Of a stretch of 64,000 nt of DNA, positions 46,201 to 54,271 are shown one piece after another. Under the pieces are notes generated by a model. It saw only the letters and a list, made by a program, of their open reading frames with translations, was not told the DNA's origin and ran no database searches. The first letter of the stretch is position 1. Every line of letters begins with the position of its first letter. The stretch is from Flavobacterium cellulosilyticum. GTDB lineage: Bacteria; Bacteroidota; Bacteroidia; Flavobacteriales; Flavobacteriaceae. The stretch is taken from contig NZ_SMFK01000010.1 of NCBI RefSeq assembly GCF_004349355.1, forward strand, positions 301-64,300, written 5' to 3'. The translations under genes and the position numbers were made by a program.

Positions 46201-46415
46201 TTGGAATTGGTAAACAAGATTGGTTTATACTTCCAGGTACAAGAATTGGTTTAAGAGGTACATGGCGTTCATTAGATCAATATTCAAATAGATATAATCC
46301 AACTCAAATAGTAAACGTTGCGGGGAATTTAGTTCCTGATCCTACGGCAGTTGGGTTTCCTAATGGTCAAGAGTGGGAAATAAGAACCTATCTTCAAATA
46401 AACATTGGTAATTAA
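43293..46415 (+). CDS. Clan GH-A glycosidase fused to a predicted outer-membrane barrel
   Basis: The 1040-residue protein has a signal peptide (about 1-19). A TIM-barrel glycosidase domain of clan GH-A follows (about 30-420), with acid/base Glu168 in LLGNENNYG and nucleophile Glu269 in ILFSEFGSDAF; the fold is closest to GH2/GH5-type barrels, and GH158-like beta-1,3-glucanases are a possibility. Residues from about 430 to the end form alternating polar/aromatic strands (for example FNLNGFYRTGHYHWGYEGDF, LAFGPQLWWG, IRTYLQINIGN), as in an outer-membrane beta-barrel. Position in the glucan locus suggests it acts on beta-glucan at the cell surface. The exact family is not settled. Confidence 0.7.
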   Translation: MKKNILFLVFWSFTFAIYSQANKVSLEKNNEETRLVINGEDFMINGVNWDYFPIGTNFNYSLWKQPESVIQQALDDEMSLLKNMGVNTIRVYSGIPKKWIEYIYTNYGIYTMLNHTFGRYGLTIDGVWVPTTEYSDAKTRNLLLKETKEMVAEYKDTKGLLLFLLGNENNYGLFWDGADTENIPMEDRKSTKRAQAMYQLFNDAVVEMKAIDNSHPMAICNGDLLFLDIIAKECPDVDILGVNAYRGISFGDIFERVKKEYGKPILFSEFGSDAFNAIANEEDQNAQAAILKGNWKEIYENAAGIGKSGNSLGGFTFQFSDGWWKYGQTKNLDIHDTNASWSNGGYVFDFSKGENNMNEEWFGICAKGPTDSKGNYQLYPRSAYYILKEVHQLNPYTKGKSVSEIDNYFNKIQILDGSLKARSDKAALEAQKGGKIKFSRLAAEFTTFNTGGSLITTPKEAPTNNTSYPNKLGFDHMESYFIGVEGNPVSNMTANVEFNILGNVALNPIDEVFYENRGRPVVVNSNNGDVTLQDVNRVQVYRASYKWDEKLFNLNGFYRTGHYHWGYEGDFFGLYPEANYGPNIDIYNGSAPFGFEVEGKKIFKGLKLAFGPQLWWGANPAILLKYSKQVGKYDLTGVFHEDLEQRGATESSFAVPQPKTRRFTLHANRKFGNLSVDLGGIWAGQPLNGRDYQVMRGNQVFLNQIESKDNWGGKMKLTYLGGKFNWYGQTAAQGLVASGGADLTQTFAGWRLKDSGSGNQYNFLTGFTYTVGKLQIAPNFLWQEPVEGPVTTDVAAPGRSRNILDDPFVVRANRKQVAGELLLTYDPTPGTWMYDWDNDRSEDAKFAVSAGFVFRHLPTSQDAAIGILANGRTTFAFPGAAPAKDLWEAQARIVSKLNSDFGFIANIYGGPAQSNGSDARTIDRFGLDFKMLYKKVKLNSTVKVNDWGPYDYHRDFNLTYPMQLMTDLSFGIGKQDWFILPGTRIGLRGTWRSLDQYSNRYNPTQIVNVAGNLVPDPTAVGFPNGQEWEIRTYLQINIGN

Positions 46416-46427
46416 TAATATATAGAT

Positions 46428-48305
46428 ATGAAAACATATTCAATTTTTAAATATAAAAAAACAGGACTTGCCCTTATGAGTTTACTACTTGTATTGGGAT
46501 GTCAAAATGACGATGCCGATTTACAAACAGCTAAATACTCTAATAATCCAAACGTATTTATTGATAGTTTTAGTGGTGGTCTAGAATATGCAGCTTTTAG
46601 TGGGACTGACATATTTGCTTTTCAAGTAGATAACAAAGTTGCCTATAATAATACAAGTGCATCCATGCGTTTTGATGTTCCTAATGTGAATGATCCTGCT
46701 GGTTCTTATGCTGGCGGGGCATTTTTCACTAAAGTAGGTAAAGATCTTACAAGTTATAATGCATTAACTTTTTGGGCTAAATCATTACAAACTGCTACTA
46801 TTGGAACGGTTGGTTTTGGATTAGATTTAGGGGAAAATAAATATCAAGCCTCACTTACAAACTTAAAATTAAGTACTGTTTGGAAAAAATATATTATTCC
46901 TATTCCAGATCCATCTAAATTAAAAATAGAGAAAGGAATGTTTTATATTTCTGCTGGACCTGATCAAAATGGGAATGGTTTTTCATTTTGGGTAGATGAG
47001 GTTAAATTCGAAAAATTAGGAACAATCGCGCTTGGCGAAGGTTCAATATTAAATGGAGTTAATAAAACCGAAACTTCTTTTGTGGGAGTGAAAAAAACTA
47101 TTGATGGCTTAACTTCCATATTTAATTTGCCAAATGGTATCAACCAAGCGGTCAGTTTATCACCTGCTTATTTTGTGTTTTCATCTTCTAATCCTTCTGC
47201 AGCTACTGTTGATAATCTTGGTAAAGTAACAATTCTTGCTGCGGGAACTGCTGTGATTACTGCAAAACTTGGTGAAGCAACAGCAAAAGGATCATTAACA
47301 ATTAATTCTTTGGGATCTTTTACGCACGCTCCAACACCTGCACAAGATGCTGCTAAAGTGCTTTCTATTTATAGTGATAAATATACAAATGCATCAGTAG
47401 AATATTTCAATGGTTATTGGGCACCTTATCAAACTACAACATCTGCAGACTTTGTTGTCGATGGAGATAATGTATTGAATTATGCCAATTTCAATTTTGT
47501 TGGTATTCAATTTAGTAAGCCAACTGTTAGTGTGTCGAATATGTCCCATTTACATTTAGATCTTTTTATGCCAAATGCAATCACATCGGGGGCAAACTTT
47601 AAAGTACAAGTGGTCGATTTTGGTGCAGATGGAGTTTTTGGTGGGTCAGATGATACGAGTTCAACAGTGACTTTTGTTGGTCCAACACTGGTTTCTCAAA
47701 GTTGGATTGGATTGAATATCCCATTGTCAAGTTTAACGGGATTATTAGCTAAAGATCATATTGGTCAAATAATTTTAAGCGGTACAAATATTACAGGTTT
47801 TTATGCAGATAATATTTATTTTTATGACGATGGCAGTGTAATTCCGTCGGTTCCTGTAACTGCAGCTCCAACACCAACTACTGCTGCTTCAAATGTGCTC
47901 TCCATTTTTAGTGATGCCTATACCAATGTAGCCGCTACAAATTTTAATCCTAGTTGGGGGCAAAGTACCGTTGCAACACAAATACTAATTGCAGGAAATA
48001 ATACACTTAAATATGCGGGACTTAATTATCAAGGAATAGAACTAGGCAGTGCTCAAAATGTATCCTCAAAAGGCTTTTTGCATTTAGATTATTATTCTTC
48101 TAATTCAACGAGTTTAAAAGTTTATCTGATAAGTCCTGGACCAGTTGAAAAAGCGTATACAATATCAGTGCCTTCCATTGGAGGATGGAAAAGTATAGAT
48201 ATTCCTTTAACTGCTTTTTCACCAGTAAATTTAAGCAATATCATTCAATTGAAATTTGATGGAAACGGAAATATTTATCTGGACAATATTTACTTCAAAA
48301 ATTAA
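46428..48305 (+). CDS. Surface lipoprotein with Ig-like and repeated binding-like domains
   Basis: The 625-residue lipoprotein (LVLGC, Cys25) has an N-terminal jelly-roll domain (about 35-205, ending FWVDEVKFEKLG) and a BIG2-type Ig-like domain (about 206-290, ending AAGTAVITAKLGEATAKGSL). Two copies of one domain type follow (about 300-475 and 482-625). Each begins APTP and contains SIYSD or SIFSD, HLDL/HLDY, a W-x-x-(I/L)-x-IPL strand and a final DNIYFY/DNIYFK. The protein at 38686 carries a third copy. No enzyme motif is visible. It is probably a surface glycan-binding protein for the beta-glucan substrate, cotranscribed with its neighbours (12-base gap). Confidence 0.75.
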   Translation: MKTYSIFKYKKTGLALMSLLLVLGCQNDDADLQTAKYSNNPNVFIDSFSGGLEYAAFSGTDIFAFQVDNKVAYNNTSASMRFDVPNVNDPAGSYAGGAFFTKVGKDLTSYNALTFWAKSLQTATIGTVGFGLDLGENKYQASLTNLKLSTVWKKYIIPIPDPSKLKIEKGMFYISAGPDQNGNGFSFWVDEVKFEKLGTIALGEGSILNGVNKTETSFVGVKKTIDGLTSIFNLPNGINQAVSLSPAYFVFSSSNPSAATVDNLGKVTILAAGTAVITAKLGEATAKGSLTINSLGSFTHAPTPAQDAAKVLSIYSDKYTNASVEYFNGYWAPYQTTTSADFVVDGDNVLNYANFNFVGIQFSKPTVSVSNMSHLHLDLFMPNAITSGANFKVQVVDFGADGVFGGSDDTSSTVTFVGPTLVSQSWIGLNIPLSSLTGLLAKDHIGQIILSGTNITGFYADNIYFYDDGSVIPSVPVTAAPTPTTAASNVLSIFSDAYTNVAATNFNPSWGQSTVATQILIAGNNTLKYAGLNYQGIELGSAQNVSSKGFLHLDYYSSNSTSLKVYLISPGPVEKAYTISVPSIGGWKSIDIPLTAFSPVNLSNIIQLKFDGNGNIYLDNIYFKN

Positions 48306-48318
48306 AAAACAGAAACAG

Positions 48319-49155
48319 ATGGAAAACACTTTTTTATTTAAAAGATATGACCTCGTATTAACCTTTGTACTAATGATTTTATTAGTTAGTTGTAACGTAG
48401 ATGACAAACAAAAGTTAGAAGATAATAACTGGCAATTGACTTGGAGCGATGAATTTGATGGTGCTTCAGGCTCACTTCCTGATGCCACTAAATGGGCTTT
48501 TGATATCGGTACTGGTAATAATGGTTGGGGTAATAGTGAATTAGAATATTATACCAAGAGATCTGAAAATATTTCTTTAAATGGAAAGGGTAATTTAGTA
48601 ATCACAGCAATCAAAGAAAGTTTTCAAGGTTCTTCATACACTTCAGCAAGAATCAAGACAAAAGGAATATTCGAACAGCAGTATGGGCGTTTTGAAGCTC
48701 GACTTCAAACACCATATGGTCAAGGATTATGGCCAGCCTTTTGGATGCTTGGAAATAATGATGATTCTGTTTCTTGGCCATTATGTGGTGAAATTGACAT
48801 AATGGAATTAAGAGGACAAGCGCCAAGTACAATGAGTAGTGCGTTACACGGTCCAGGCTATTCTGGTGCAAATCCAATTTTAAAAAGTTACACTTTGATT
48901 AACGATCGGTTTGACACCAATTTCCACATTTTTGCTGTAGAATGGGATGAAAATAAAATTGATTTTTTCGTAGATAGTTATTTGTTTCATAGGGTTAATA
49001 AATCAGATGTGGAAGCTAAAGGACAATGGGTCTATGACCATCCTTTCTTTTTAATTTTAAACTTAGCCGTTGGAGGCAATTTTCTAGGATCTCCAAATTC
49101 TCAAACCTCATTTCCACAAAAAATGACGATCGATTACGTGAGAGTTTATAAATAA
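48319..49155 (+). CDS. GH16 beta-glucanase lipoprotein (laminarinase-like)
   Basis: The 278-residue enzyme should cut internal bonds in beta-1,3- or mixed-linkage glucans. It is a lipoprotein (LLVSC, Cys25), so membrane-anchored. The GH16 jelly roll includes WSDEFDG, the YTKRSENI block, AFWMLG and the catalytic motif EIDIME with nucleophile Glu158, Asp160 and acid/base Glu163; the extra Met before the last Glu is the beta-bulge form usual in laminarinases. It ends MTIDYVRVYK, the typical GH16 C-terminus. The ATG at 48319 gives a proper lipoprotein signal; an earlier ATG lies inside the preceding gene. Confidence 0.92.
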   Translation: MENTFLFKRYDLVLTFVLMILLVSCNVDDKQKLEDNNWQLTWSDEFDGASGSLPDATKWAFDIGTGNNGWGNSELEYYTKRSENISLNGKGNLVITAIKESFQGSSYTSARIKTKGIFEQQYGRFEARLQTPYGQGLWPAFWMLGNNDDSVSWPLCGEIDIMELRGQAPSTMSSALHGPGYSGANPILKSYTLINDRFDTNFHIFAVEWDENKIDFFVDSYLFHRVNKSDVEAKGQWVYDHPFFLILNLAVGGNFLGSPNSQTSFPQKMTIDYVRVYK

Positions 49156-49300
49156 GCTCATTTAGTTTATTCGATCTTGTTATTGTTGGTTAAAATTTAC
49201 ATTAGATTTTGTAATAAAGTCTAACTGTACGGTTTTCAGTTGCAATAAAGTCACTAAAAAAATATACAATAATTGCCAATTCTTATTTAAAAAAAACATA

Positions 49301-52300
49301 ATGATGAGTACAAATCAAACCTCATTTGTTGATGATAAAATCGACATTAAAGATAAAGCTGTTTCAATGGATTTAATAACTGTTGAAGGAGAACAATTTT
49401 ATAAAATAACCAACAGCGACAGTATGCGTCCCTTTTTTATGAGCATAGTAAGTGACTCTAATCATTGGATGTTTATTTCTAGTAATGGTGGACTTTCTGC
49501 GGGTAGAAAGAATGCGGAATTTGCATTATTCCCTTATTATACGGATGATAAAATAAACGAATTTGCAGATATTACGGGTAGTAAATCAATTTTTCAAATT
49601 CGATTTGATCAGAAAGAATTGGTTTGGGAACCTTTTACAGAACGGTTTAATGAAAACTATAACCTCACCAGAAATTTATATAAAAATGTGTTCGGGAACA
49701 AAGTCATTTTTGAAGAAATTCATAACGATTTACAACTCACCTTTAGATACCAATGGAGTTCCACTAATCTTTTTGGATTTGAAAAGAAATCTGAAATTAT
49801 AAATGACTCTAATAAACCATATTCCATTACAGTATTAGATGGGATTCAAAATATTATGCCTCATGGTGTAAGTAGTGATTTGCAAAATAGCACCAGCAAC
49901 CTTGTTGATGGTTATAAAAGAAATGAATTGCATATAGCAAGTGGCTTAGGGATTTTTGCACTTAGCGCCATAATTGTTGATAAAGCGGAACCAAGCGAAG
50001 CACTTAAAGCCAATGTTGTTTGGTCTTTAGGTATCAAAAATCCAACTTATTTGCTGTCATCAATACAGCTGCCTGCTTTTAGAAATGGACAAAAAGTAAC
50101 TCAGGAAACCGATGTGAGAGGAGAAAAAGGAGCCTATTTTATTTCTAATAATTTATTTTTGCCGCCAAATACTTCAAGTGATTGGAAAATTATTGCCAAT
50201 GTAAATCAAAATCAATCCCAAGTTATAGCGTTGTGTGACTCAATAATACTTGATAAAACTTTAGAAAATAAACTTTTTAGAGATATTGAATTAGGTAAAC
50301 AAAAGCTTATCGCACTTAATGCAAATGCCGATGGTTTGCAGTTTACAGCAGATAAAAGAAAAGATACCCGTCATTTTTCAAATGTACTTTTCAACATCAT
50401 GCGTGGTGGAATTTTTGACAATAATTATCAAATAGAAAAGAAAGACTTTACTTCCTATTTATTGCATGCCAATAAAGAAGTGTGTCAAAAAAATCAATCC
50501 TTTATTGCAAATCTTCAAGAAATAGTATCCTTTTCTGATTTGCAAGAGTTACTTGCTAAAGAAGAAGACGCAGACTTAATACGTCTAGTTGCCGAATATT
50601 TACCACTCAAATTCAGTCGTAGACATGGAGATCCAAGTCGACCATGGAATAAATTTTCGATTAACACAGTTAGTGAAATTGATGGTTCTAAAATTTTAGA
50701 TTATCAAGGAAACTGGAGGGATATTTTTCAAAACTGGGAAACTTTAGTGTATTCCTATCCACAGTTTATTGAAGGAATGATTTTTAAATTTTTGAATGCC
50801 ACTACTTTTGACGGATACAATCCGTATCGCGTTACCAAAGGAGGTTTCGATTGGGAAACGATAGAGCCGGATAATGAATGGTCTTACATAGGTTATTGGG
50901 GCGATCATCAAATTATTTATTTGTTGAAATTCCTTGAGTTTATCGAAAAATACAATCCAGGGAAATTAAATTCATATTTCGAAAAAGAATGTTTTGTTTA
51001 TGCAGCAGTGCCTTATGTTATCAAGCCATTCGAACAGATTCTTCAAAATCCAAAAGATACTATTGAATTTGATCATGAATGGGACGCGAAAATTAACGAG
51101 AGAAAAAATGAAATTGGAGCAGACGGTGCATTACTTAAAAGCAATGATGAAGCCATTTACCATGTCAATTTTATCGAAAAAATAGTAGCTACGGTTTTAG
51201 CCAAAATGTCCAACTTTATTCCCGAAGGAGGAATATGGATGAACACCCAACGTCCAGAATGGAATGATGCCAACAACGCCTTGGTAGGAAATGGAGTTTC
51301 GATGGTGACGCTTTATTATTTAAGACGATTCTTGAAGTTTTTCCAACAAATTTTGGATAATTCCGACTTAGAAACCATCAAAATTTCTAACGAAATGGTA
51401 GAATTCTATCATGAAGTGAGAGAGTGTTTGGTAGAAAATCAGCATTTGTTATCGGGTAAAATAGACGATCATTCCCGAAGAATGATATTAGACCGCTTAG
51501 GAAAAGCCGCTTCGGATTATCGTTTTCAAGTTTACAATAGCGGTTTTTGGGGCAAGAAAAGAACCCATTCAATGGCTGGGTTGAAAACTTTTACTAAGGT
51601 GTCTTTGGATTTTATCGATCATTCTATAAGAGCCAATCAGAGGGAAGATAAATTGTATCATGCCTATAATTTAATGTCTATCGAAAAAGACGCTGTTGTT
51701 GTTTCTCATCTTTCAGAAATGTTAGAAGGACAAGTTTCCGTATTGTGTTCAGGAGTAATTTCTCCAAAAGATTCATTACAGATTTTAGATGCTTTACGTG
51801 CAAGTGCTTTATACAGACCCGACCAAAACAGTTATATTTTATATCCAAATAAAGAGCTGCCTAAGTTTTTAGAAAAAAACAATGTACCAAAAGAGAAAGT
51901 ACAGCAGTCTGATTTACTTAATAAATTGCTCGAAGATTCAAATTATAGTATTGTTGATCGGGATGTAAAGGGTGGGTATCATTTTAACGGTAATTTTCAT
52001 AATGCCAATGATTTAAGAGCTGCTTTAAAACAATTAAAAAACGAAGTGGTTTATAGCGCCTTAGTAGAAAAAGATTCAACAAGCATTTTGCAACTTTTCG
52101 AAGAAGTCTTTAACCATAAATCATTCACAGGAAGGTCAGGGACATTTTTTGCATATGAAGGATTGGGATCCATTTATTGGCACATGGTTTCTAAACTGCA
52201 TTTGGCAGTACAAGAAATTTGCCTTAAAGCAGTAAATAGCAAAGAAGATCAAGAGGTTGTTAATGCTTTAATAGCACATTATGAAGAAATAGGAAAAGGA

Positions 52301-52777
52301 ATAGGTGTTCATAAAGCACCAGAGGTTTATGGTGCTTTTCCAACCGATCCTTATTCTCATACACCACAACATCGTGGAGCACAACAACCAGGAATGACGG
52401 GTCAGGTAAAAGAAGATGTTTTAATTAGAATAAGTGAATTAGGAGTGGTTTTATCAAATGGAAAACTCCAATTTAAACCCACACTTTTGAATAGAAATGA
52501 ATTTTTAAATCAAAATCAAGATGTTGAATTTATAGCAGTTGATGGATTGAAAAATACAATTTCATTAGCCAAAAACAGTCTGGCATTCACCTATTGTCAA
52601 GTTCCTGTAATTTATAAAATTGCTTCCGAAAATAAGTTAATAGTGAATTATAAAAATGGTGAAATTGATGTTGTTGATTCATTTGAATTAAACACTATTC
52701 AAAGTAAGAAAATATTTAATCGAACAGGCGAAATAGTGCAGATAACAATTTCGATCACTGAAGCTAGCTTGAGATAA
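49301..52777 (+). CDS. Probable beta-1,3-glucan phosphorylase (GH149-like)
   Basis: A giant 1158-residue protein without a signal peptide, so cytoplasmic. The N-terminal 350 residues look like the beta-sandwich of GH94-related phosphorylases (MFISSNGGLSAGR, then FLPPNTSSDWKI). The middle is an all-helical toroid with WRDIFQNWETL, GYNPYRVTKGGFDW and EWSYIGYWGDHQIIYLL, and a C-terminal region follows. Size and layout match the GH149/GH161 beta-1,3-glucan phosphorylases, which turn oligosaccharides plus phosphate into glucose 1-phosphate. Sitting between laminarinase and sugar-symporter genes supports this. The family call is from memory of architecture and context, not alignment. A second ATG follows the first directly. 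Confidence 0.6.
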   Translation: MMSTNQTSFVDDKIDIKDKAVSMDLITVEGEQFYKITNSDSMRPFFMSIVSDSNHWMFISSNGGLSAGRKNAEFALFPYYTDDKINEFADITGSKSIFQIRFDQKELVWEPFTERFNENYNLTRNLYKNVFGNKVIFEEIHNDLQLTFRYQWSSTNLFGFEKKSEIINDSNKPYSITVLDGIQNIMPHGVSSDLQNSTSNLVDGYKRNELHIASGLGIFALSAIIVDKAEPSEALKANVVWSLGIKNPTYLLSSIQLPAFRNGQKVTQETDVRGEKGAYFISNNLFLPPNTSSDWKIIANVNQNQSQVIALCDSIILDKTLENKLFRDIELGKQKLIALNANADGLQFTADKRKDTRHFSNVLFNIMRGGIFDNNYQIEKKDFTSYLLHANKEVCQKNQSFIANLQEIVSFSDLQELLAKEEDADLIRLVAEYLPLKFSRRHGDPSRPWNKFSINTVSEIDGSKILDYQGNWRDIFQNWETLVYSYPQFIEGMIFKFLNATTFDGYNPYRVTKGGFDWETIEPDNEWSYIGYWGDHQIIYLLKFLEFIEKYNPGKLNSYFEKECFVYAAVPYVIKPFEQILQNPKDTIEFDHEWDAKINERKNEIGADGALLKSNDEAIYHVNFIEKIVATVLAKMSNFIPEGGIWMNTQRPEWNDANNALVGNGVSMVTLYYLRRFLKFFQQILDNSDLETIKISNEMVEFYHEVRECLVENQHLLSGKIDDHSRRMILDRLGKAASDYRFQVYNSGFWGKKRTHSMAGLKTFTKVSLDFIDHSIRANQREDKLYHAYNLMSIEKDAVVVSHLSEMLEGQVSVLCSGVISPKDSLQILDALRASALYRPDQNSYILYPNKELPKFLEKNNVPKEKVQQSDLLNKLLEDSNYSIVDRDVKGGYHFNGNFHNANDLRAALKQLKNEVVYSALVEKDSTSILQLFEEVFNHKSFTGRSGTFFAYEGLGSIYWHMVSKLHLAVQEICLKAVNSKEDQEVVNALIAHYEEIGKGIGVHKAPEVYGAFPTDPYSHTPQHRGAQQPGMTGQVKEDVLIRISELGVVLSNGKLQFKPTLLNRNEFLNQNQDVEFIAVDGLKNTISLAKNSLAFTYCQVPVIYKIASENKLIVNYKNGEIDVVDSFELNTIQSKKIFNRTGEIVQITISITEASLR

Positions 52778-52830
52778 AAAAAAAACATATTGCAAAATAA
52801 TAGTATTAAATAATTAAAAACCCTTTAACT

Positions 52831-54261
52831 ATGTCAAATATAACAACAACAATCCCAAAAGAATCGGTTCCTATGGGTCAAAAAATCGCATTTGGTTTGG
52901 GCATGTTGGCCAATCAAATGTTTCCTGCAGCTCTTGGTATTTTCATGGTTGTATTGGTGCAAAATCTAGGTTTTCCTGCTTGGATGTGGGGTGTTTTGTT
53001 TTTTCTACCAAGAATATTTGATGCTTTCTTTGATCCGATTATGGGATTTATTACTGATAACACCCGATCTATTTGGGGAAGGAGGAGAAGTTATGTTTTT
53101 ATTGGGTCAATCATTATGGGGCTTTCGTTTGTTGTGATGTGGCAATTGTATCGAGAAAATGGGTTGGATTATAATTTTATATTCTTCCTTTTATGTTCGT
53201 TTGTGTTTTATTTTGGATTATCTGTTTTTAGCGTGCCGTTTGTGGCAATGGGCTATGAGATGAGTGATGATTTTCACGAACGCACCAATATTATGGCCAT
53301 TTCACAATGGATCGGGCAGTGGGCTTGGGTAATTGCGCCCTGGTTTTGGGTGGTTATGTACGATCCAAAATGGTTCCCTAGTGCAGATATTGCCACGAGA
53401 ACATTAGCAGTTTGGGTAGGTATTTCGTGTATGATTTTGGCAATGATTCCTGCAATCTTTATTAAAAGTAAGTCAACCAAAAATGATGACAATTTAAGAC
53501 CATTAACCTTTAAAACTATTGGAGGTAGTTTAAATGAAATTCTAAACAGTTTCAAAGAAGCCTTTAGAAGTAAACCTTTTAGAAAACTTTGTATTGCCAC
53601 TTTCTTGATTTTTAATGCTTTTAATACCGTAGCTGCTTTTTCGTTTTTTATTGTGGTTTATTATCTTTTTGATGGAAGTACTGCTGCAGCAGGGATTTGG
53701 CCAACACTTTTTGGTTGTGTGGGCGCTTTGGCAACTACTTTTATAGTAATACCTATTGTGGCATGGATCTCTAGAAAAACGGGTAAAAAGAATGCCTTTT
53801 TAATCTGTCAAGGAATTTCTATTATCGGGTATATTATGCTTTGGTTCCTCTTTATTCCTGGAAAACCATATATGTTTTTGTTTGCTTTGCCATTTTTCTC
53901 CTTTGGAATCGGAAGTTTGTTTACGCTGATGATGTCTATGACAGCTGATGTTTGCGATTTAGATGAGTTGACTTCGGGTAAAAGAAGAGAAGGGATTTTT
54001 GGAGCTATTTACTGGTGGATGGTAAAGTTTGGTTTTGCTATTGCAGGATTATTAACTGGTGTCATTATGACAATAGTAGGGTTTAATGCAGATGCAGTAA
54101 ACCAACCAGATGGAGCAGTAACAGGATTGAGACTGTTTTATTCGGGAATCCCTATTCTAGGTACATTGATAGCCATGTGGGTCATGAGGAATTATGATTT
54201 GACAGAAGAAAAAGCAAGAGAAATAAAAAAACAATTAGACTCGAGAAAAGTCGAATTATAA
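52831..54261 (+). CDS. GPH-type MFS sugar symporter
   Basis: A 476-residue inner-membrane protein with about 12 helices, of the glycoside-pentoside-hexuronide:cation symporter branch. The signature FDAFFDPIMGFITDNTRS, followed by WGRRRSY, covers the conserved D-P-x-x-G loop between helices 2 and 3. It probably brings beta-gluco-oligosaccharides (for example laminaribiose) from the periplasm into the cytoplasm for the phosphorylase encoded 53 bases upstream. It is followed immediately by the second GH16 gene. Confidence 0.88.
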   Translation: MSNITTTIPKESVPMGQKIAFGLGMLANQMFPAALGIFMVVLVQNLGFPAWMWGVLFFLPRIFDAFFDPIMGFITDNTRSIWGRRRSYVFIGSIIMGLSFVVMWQLYRENGLDYNFIFFLLCSFVFYFGLSVFSVPFVAMGYEMSDDFHERTNIMAISQWIGQWAWVIAPWFWVVMYDPKWFPSADIATRTLAVWVGISCMILAMIPAIFIKSKSTKNDDNLRPLTFKTIGGSLNEILNSFKEAFRSKPFRKLCIATFLIFNAFNTVAAFSFFIVVYYLFDGSTAAAGIWPTLFGCVGALATTFIVIPIVAWISRKTGKKNAFLICQGISIIGYIMLWFLFIPGKPYMFLFALPFFSFGIGSLFTLMMSMTADVCDLDELTSGKRREGIFGAIYWWMVKFGFAIAGLLTGVIMTIVGFNADAVNQPDGAVTGLRLFYSGIPILGTLIAMWVMRNYDLTEEKAREIKKQLDSRKVEL

Positions 54262-54271
54262 AATGATAGTA

